Shown one piece after another: positions 29,654 to 33,869 of a DNA stretch of 33,869 nucleotides (position 1 is its first letter; each line of letters starts with the position of its first letter). Under the pieces are notes generated by a model. The model was not told the DNA's origin. It made no database searches and worked only from the letters and a program-made list of their open reading frames with translations. Position numbers and translations under genes: made by a program. This DNA comes from Haloferax prahovense DSM 18310 (GTDB taxonomy: Archaea; Halobacteriota; Halobacteria; Halobacteriales; Haloferacaceae), in assembly GCF_000336815.1 (NCBI RefSeq), contig NZ_AOLG01000050.1, positions 51,816-85,684 of the forward strand, read 5' to 3'.

Positions 29654-31879
29654 CTACTCGACCGGGCCGACCGGCTCCGACGCGTCCACACCGTCGCCCG
29701 AATCGGACGACTCGGGCACGCCGGTCTCGTCCGGGGCGACGACAGAGCGGGCCGTCTCGACCAGCTCGGTGGCGTCCGCGTCGCTCACCGAGAGCCCGCT
29801 GTACGCCGCGCGCTCGTAGCCCGCAGTGAGCGATTCGAGCGCCTCCGCGGGCCCGACGCCGGCGTCGACACAGCGGTCGCAGAACTCCCAGTGGGTCGCG
29901 GCGTCGTCGATGCCGGCGGCGGCCCCGAGCGACCGGCGGACGCCCGCGTAGGCCACGACGACCGCGTCGTTGGGTCGGCCCGCGTCGAGCGCTTCGGTCG
30001 CCGAATCCAGCGCCGAAGCCTCGGTCGCCGCCTGCTCCGGCTCGGTCGGTTCGGCGCTCTCCGTCGCGGCCGACTCGGCGACGGTCGCCGCCGCGGCGTC
30101 GTCGGCGTCGTTCCGACGAAGGAGCACGGCGGCGACGAGGCCGACGACCGCAGTCCCGGCGACGACCCACGCGAGGTCGAGCGGGTCGAACGGGAGTCCG
30201 TCGGAAGCGCCGTTTCCGGCACTGGTCGCGCCGTTCGAGAGGCGAATACTCGCCGTCGCGTCGGACGGTTCGAGGTTCGTCCCCTCGCCGTCGAAGGCGA
30301 CCGAGACGGTCGCGTTCTCGACGCTCGCATCGCTCGGGAGGTCGACCGCGGCCCGGTACGCGCCCGACGCGCCGGTCGTCGCCGCGGCGACCTCGCGCCC
30401 GTCGACGCTGACCGCGACCGACTGGCCGCTCACGGCCTCGCCCTCGTCGGTTTCGAGTCGGCCGTCGACGACGACGGTCCGGTCGGCGGTCTCGCGGGCG
30501 GTCACGCTGAGCGCCGTTCCCTCGGTTTCGAGCGGGACCGCGGCCGTCGCCGGGGCGAACGTGACCGCCCTCCCGTCGCCGTCGGGCGCGACGCGAATCG
30601 ACGCCATGCCCGTCGCGGTCGCGGGGACGGTCGCCGAGACGGCCGACGCGCCGCTCGCGTTCGTCGCCGGCGCGGTCGCCGACGACCCGGCGAAGCTCGC
30701 GGCGACCGGGTAGTTCGACACCGGTGTCCCGTTCACCCGGACCGTCGCGCGAACCGAGACGGCGTCGGCGTAGCCGTAGGCCGACGCGGACGGCTCCGAC
30801 AGGCCCGCGGTCGCGTTCACCTGCGAGACGGCGACGGGAACGACCCGCTCTGTCGCCTGATACATCGACGTGTCGTCCGGCAGGTACCGGACCGTGAGCG
30901 ACGAAGTGCTGGCCGGAATCCGCGCCGGCCGGTAGGTCAGTTCGAACGAGCCGTCGGGGTCGACCGCCGACTGGACGGTCTGCCCGCCGACCGCGAAGCG
31001 GGCGCTCGTCGCCTCGACCGGCGTGCCGTTGTCGGTGACGAGCGACCCGGAGAGCACGAGCGGGTCGGTAAAGGAGATGTTCCGGTCGTAGTCGTCGACG
31101 GCGAGGCGGGTGGCGACGAACTCCCGGGAGACGATTTCGTCGCGCTGTTCCGAGACGTTCGCCTGTACGTCCGCGATTTGGGCGCTGCTCTCGGCTAAAT
31201 CGCCGTCGGTCCGGTTCGAAATCGTGTCGAACGCCGCCAACAGCCGGTCTGACTGCGTCTCGCCGTCCTCGGCGAGCCGCGTCAGTTCGCGGGCGAGTTC
31301 GCGGGCGCGTTCGTCGTTGCCGGCCCGCCTCGCCGCCTCGTACTCGCGGCGCGTCTCGCGGAACTCGCTGACTGTGTCGACGTACTCCCGCTGGGTCTCG
31401 CTGACGGTCCGGTACTCCTCGCCCGCGCCGTCGCCGCCGACCTCGCCCTCGACGTCGACGTACTTGCCGAGCGAGTCGTCGTAGTCGTCGCCGAGGGCCG
31501 CTTTGGCGGCGGCGTACTCGCCCTGGCTGAGCTGCAGGGTGCTCGCCCCGATGTCGCCGTTGAGTTCGCCCGAGAGGTACGACAGCAATCGGTCGAGTTC
31601 GTTCTCGTCGTCGACCTCGTCGGGGTTCTCGTGGAGGACGCCAGTGCTGTTGTTCGTCGCGTTCGCGGTCTGTTGCAGCGGACCCGGAGCCGGCCCAAGC
31701 GCCGATACTCGGTCGGCACCCTCGAGAGACGCCGGCGCGTCCGCGTTCGGGGCGGGCGCGTCGGGCGCGTCGGCGACCGCTCCCGCAGAGACCGCCGCTA
31801 CCGGCGCTGTCGCGACGAGACAGCCGACGACCAACATCGTCCAAAGCAACCGCGCCGGGCGGCCCGATTCACCACGCAC
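29654..31879 (-). CDS. Secreted, membrane-anchored protein with Ig-like domains and cytoplasmic DUF4129-like end
   Basis: The 741-residue protein starts with a signal peptide (MRGESGRPARLLWTMLVVGCLVA..., cleavage-like AxA near residues 28-32). An extracellular helical domain follows (ENELDRLLSYLSGELNGD to about residue 300, with a long charged coiled part), then two or three beta-sandwich domains (TDPLVLSGSLVTDNGTPVEA; LSVTARETADRTVVVDGRL). A transmembrane segment is LDLAWVVAGTAVVGLVAAVLL (about residue 565-585). The C-terminus is cytoplasmic: an Ala/Glu-rich linker and a DUF4129-like domain (VVVAYAGVRRSLG...HWEFCDRC...YERAAYSG). The GTG start at 31879 is chosen because a TATA-like ATTAGG lies about 25 nt upstream; the frame is open further, but those residues are not signal-like. 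It diverges from the DUF58 gene, a common pairing in haloarchaea. Its role is probably in cell-envelope assembly, inferred from this pairing. Confidence 0.86.
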   Translation of the reverse strand: MRGESGRPARLLWTMLVVGCLVATAPVAAVSAGAVADAPDAPAPNADAPASLEGADRVSALGPAPGPLQQTANATNNSTGVLHENPDEVDDENELDRLLSYLSGELNGDIGASTLQLSQGEYAAAKAALGDDYDDSLGKYVDVEGEVGGDGAGEEYRTVSETQREYVDTVSEFRETRREYEAARRAGNDERARELARELTRLAEDGETQSDRLLAAFDTISNRTDGDLAESSAQIADVQANVSEQRDEIVSREFVATRLAVDDYDRNISFTDPLVLSGSLVTDNGTPVEATSARFAVGGQTVQSAVDPDGSFELTYRPARIPASTSSLTVRYLPDDTSMYQATERVVPVAVSQVNATAGLSEPSASAYGYADAVSVRATVRVNGTPVSNYPVAASFAGSSATAPATNASGASAVSATVPATATGMASIRVAPDGDGRAVTFAPATAAVPLETEGTALSVTARETADRTVVVDGRLETDEGEAVSGQSVAVSVDGREVAAATTGASGAYRAAVDLPSDASVENATVSVAFDGEGTNLEPSDATASIRLSNGATSAGNGASDGLPFDPLDLAWVVAGTAVVGLVAAVLLRRNDADDAAAATVAESAATESAEPTEPEQAATEASALDSATEALDAGRPNDAVVVAYAGVRRSLGAAAGIDDAATHWEFCDRCVDAGVGPAEALESLTAGYERAAYSGLSVSDADATELVETARSVVAPDETGVPESSDSGDGVDASEPVGPVE

Positions 31880-32096
31880 TACCCGTAGCCAGACGGGGGG
31901 ACCTAATGGGTTTTGGCATTCGGCTGACTCCCGGCGGGAGCAGGACGCCGGGATTCGCAGACTGCACCGAGTTAACGGCGGGTTTAACGCCCCGGTTGGC
32001 GCGCCGAGCGCACCGGGTTTCGACGGGACCCGCGCGGCCGACCGTCGCGCGCGCCAACACAAACATTCAACTTGGGCGGCACGAATCGAACCCACG
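31880..32096. other. Divergent promoter region between the DUF4129-type and DUF58 genes
   Basis: About 215 nt with no gene. It contains the TATA-like box of the left gene (minus strand, near 31903-31910) and, for the DUF58 gene, AACATTCAA near 32063-32071. Confidence 0.4.
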
Positions 32097-33521
32097 ATGC
32101 TTCCGACCCGTCGGTGGGCCGCGCTCGCAGGCGTCGCCTGCTTCTTCGCCGTCTACGCGGTCGTCCTCGACGAGCCGACGCCGCTTTTCGCAGCCTGCGG
32201 CCTCGCCGCGTGGCTCGTCGTCGCGCAGGTCGACGCCGTCGGGACGATGCGCGCGGTCGACCGCGACCTCTCGGCGAGCGTCTCGGTCGAGCCGACGTCC
32301 GTGTACGTCGACGACCGCGCCGCGGTGACGCTGACGGCGTCGCTGTCCGAGGCCGTCGACGCGCCCGTCGAGGTCGAACTCGTCGCGCCGCCGAGCGTGA
32401 ACGCGCCAGAGCGCACGCGCCGGACGGTCGCGTTCGACCCCGGCGAGACCGCCGGGTCGGTCACGTGCAGTATCGAGTTCCCCGTCGCCGGGCGAATCGC
32501 GTTCGACGAGGTCGAAGTCGATATCGAGGACCGTGCCGGCTTCTTCACCGAGACGCTGACGCTCGACGCCGACGCCCGCTGTCTGGTCGAATCGCCGGCC
32601 CCCGACGGCATCCACGTCGGCCGCGGCGGCGAACTGGTCGGCGCGTCCTTCGGCGACCACTCCAGCGACCAGACCGGACCGGGGCTCGTCCCCCACGAGA
32701 CGCGACAGTACCTCCCCGGCGACACGCTGTCGCAGATCGACTGGAAGACCACCGCGCGCATGGACCACCCGTACATCCGCGAGTTCGAGTCCGAGTCCGA
32801 CTACCTGCTGTCGCTCGTGGTCGACTGCGGTTCGAACATGAACCGCGGCCCGAACGGGCGAACGATGCTTTCGTACGCGCGCGAGGTCGCGCTCGGCCTC
32901 ATCGACGCCGCCGACTCCCACGGCGACCCCGTCTCGGCGCAGTTCGTCGGCGACGCCGGGACGACCTGGGAGTTCGGCCCCTCGTCGTCCTCGAACGCCT
33001 ACCAGACGATTCGGCGGCGGCTGCTCTCGATAGAGCCGACCGCGCGCTCGCGTCGTCCGGTCGGCACGTCTCGGCCGGTCGCCCCCGAAGAGGCCCGAAA
33101 GCGGAGTCGCCTCCTCGAAGGTGCCGACTCGGCGTTCGCGTCGACGCTCCGCCCGTACCTCAGCGACGGCGAGAGCTACGTCTCGCGGGTCAGCGACCGA
33201 CCGGTTTTCGACGCGGTGAAGTCCGCGTGCTCGCGGTCCGACCGGCAGGACCACCTCGTGCTCATCACCGACGACTCGGCGAGAGTCGAGACCTACGAGG
33301 CGGTCGTCGTCGCGTCCAAGCGGAGCAGCCAGACGAGCGTCTTCCTCACGCCGACGACGTTCTTCGACGACGCCGCCGGGGGCGCGGGCGACACCGCCGG
33401 GGTCGTCGCCTTCGAGGAGTTCCGAAAGCGCCTCGAACGGCTCCCGAACGTCACCGCCTACGAAGTCGCCCCGAAGAGCGCGATGAACCTGGCTTCGGAC
33501 CACGCCACCACAGCGGAGTGA
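32097..33521 (+). CDS. DUF58-family protein
   Basis: The 474-residue protein has two N-terminal membrane helices (residues about 8-25 and 27-42), then a beta-rich region (about 50-170), and the DUF58 core with the signature RQYLPGDTLSQIDWKTTARM (residues 203-222), and a vWA-like domain (LVVDCGSNMN, about 240-249). DUF58 proteins often work with MoxR ATPases and transglutaminase-like or DUF4129 proteins. A MoxR gene is not inside the window. ATG 32097 is supported by a TATA-like AACATTCAA about 29 nt upstream; the open frame extends further but would cross the divergent promoter. The next gene begins 6 nt after the stop, so they are co-transcribed. Confidence 0.9.
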   Translation: MLPTRRWAALAGVACFFAVYAVVLDEPTPLFAACGLAAWLVVAQVDAVGTMRAVDRDLSASVSVEPTSVYVDDRAAVTLTASLSEAVDAPVEVELVAPPSVNAPERTRRTVAFDPGETAGSVTCSIEFPVAGRIAFDEVEVDIEDRAGFFTETLTLDADARCLVESPAPDGIHVGRGGELVGASFGDHSSDQTGPGLVPHETRQYLPGDTLSQIDWKTTARMDHPYIREFESESDYLLSLVVDCGSNMNRGPNGRTMLSYAREVALGLIDAADSHGDPVSAQFVGDAGTTWEFGPSSSSNAYQTIRRRLLSIEPTARSRRPVGTSRPVAPEEARKRSRLLEGADSAFASTLRPYLSDGESYVSRVSDRPVFDAVKSACSRSDRQDHLVLITDDSARVETYEAVVVASKRSSQTSVFLTPTTFFDDAAGGAGDTAGVVAFEEFRKRLERLPNVTAYEVAPKSAMNLASDHATTAE

Positions 33522-33527
33522 ACACCG

Positions 33528-33869
33528 ATGGAGACACCTGTGAACCAGAGCGAACGGACGATTCGAACCGTGTTGGACGCGAACGAACTCACCCCGATGG
33601 ACGTGGTCGGCGTCCTCTGTATCACGCTCGTGGCGGGGCTGACGAGCGGACTGTGGGGCGTCGCCGCCGGCGTCCTCGTCCTCGCCGTCGCGGCGGCGAC
33701 GACGGGACCGCTCGCGTTCGTCGTCGCCCAACTGACCGCCGTCTCGTTCTTCGGAGACACGAGCCTCGTCGCGCTCGGTGGCGCGCAGCTCGCGGCGTTC
33801 CCACTCCTCGCGAGCGCGGCGTGCGCGTGGCCGCCGGACCGGTCGCGACTCGTTCGACTGGCGGCGGGG
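33528..33869 (+). CDS. Membrane protein of the DUF58 cluster, N-terminal part
   Basis: An open frame from ATG 33528 runs off the right edge. The 114 visible residues begin METPVNQSERTIRTVLDANELTPMD and contain three hydrophobic segments (about 27-47, 51-72 and 79-98). I recall haloarchaeal DUF58 gene clusters ending with a membrane protein of this type (possibly DUF7519; from memory). The start is 6 nt after the DUF58 stop, strongly suggesting one operon. Because it lacks its 3' end, family assignment is only tentative. Confidence 0.72.
   Translation, partial: METPVNQSERTIRTVLDANELTPMDVVGVLCITLVAGLTSGLWGVAAGVLVLAVAAATTGPLAFVVAQLTAVSFFGDTSLVALGGAQLAAFPLLASAACAWPPDRSRLVRLAAG

Noticed and set aside
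29348..31198. Open frames of over 600 codons across the DUF4129-type gene, on both strands
   Set aside because: They are Arg-rich shadow frames; the real gene has a signal peptide, membrane segment and DUF4129-like end.

Overview
The window is about 33.9 kb of high-G+C, gene-dense haloarchaeal chromosome, very probably from Haloferax or a close relative. Evidence: proteins are strongly acidic, many genes have a TATA-like box 25-30 nt before the start codon (leaderless transcripts), coenzyme F420 and archaeosine genes are present, and the gene order cetZ1 - cofC - cofG ... cofH ... samp3 - HalOD1 gene - sph3 - rdfA matches what I remember of Haloferax volcanii (about HVO_2204 down to HVO_2174). 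Locus names rest on memory of that synteny, not on a search. I found no rRNA, tRNA, CRISPR array, insertion sequence or integrase.

Layout. 1-2.5 kb: 3' end of an NAD(P)-binding epimerase-like gene, then the tubulin-like cell-shape gene cetZ1 overlapping a secreted, membrane-anchored protein gene. 2.5-7.3 kb: F420 biosynthesis (cofC, cofG forward; cofH reverse), with two paralogous membrane hydrolase-like genes between cofG and cofH. 7.4-11 kb: a membrane protein, a PAS/GAF histidine kinase with a degenerate receiver, a tiny acidic protein and a Sir2 deacetylase. 11.1-16.3 kb: purine/one-carbon genes purC, purU and purS-purQ, with a GntP-type permease between purU and purS. 16.3-20 kb: a 38-residue protein gene, the archaeosine radical SAM gene raSEA, a DICT-domain protein and a Tat lipoprotein. 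20-25 kb: a tungsten-type aldehyde:ferredoxin oxidoreductase, an AzlCD exporter, and a three-gene operon headed by the ubiquitin-like/MoaD protein SAMP3. 25.2-28.4 kb: the HalOD1 - SMC-like - RdfA cell-shape locus, all on the minus strand. 28.5-33.9 kb: envelope-type proteins (DUF1616, a secreted protein with a C-terminal DUF4129-like domain, a DUF58 protein and the start of another membrane protein).

Two themes recur. The first is cell shape: CetZ1 lies at one end, and RdfA, the SMC-like protein and the HalOD1 protein (probably DdfA) lie at the other, about 24 kb away. The second is cofactor-linked chemistry: F420, the tungsten/molybdenum pterin pathway (SAMP3 and AOR) and archaeosine. The least explained items are the HalOD1 gene without a conventional start codon, the unrecognised membrane protein overlapping cetZ1, the non-canonical ATPase motifs of the SMC-like protein, the 38-residue protein, and several palindromes in A+T-rich intergenic regions.
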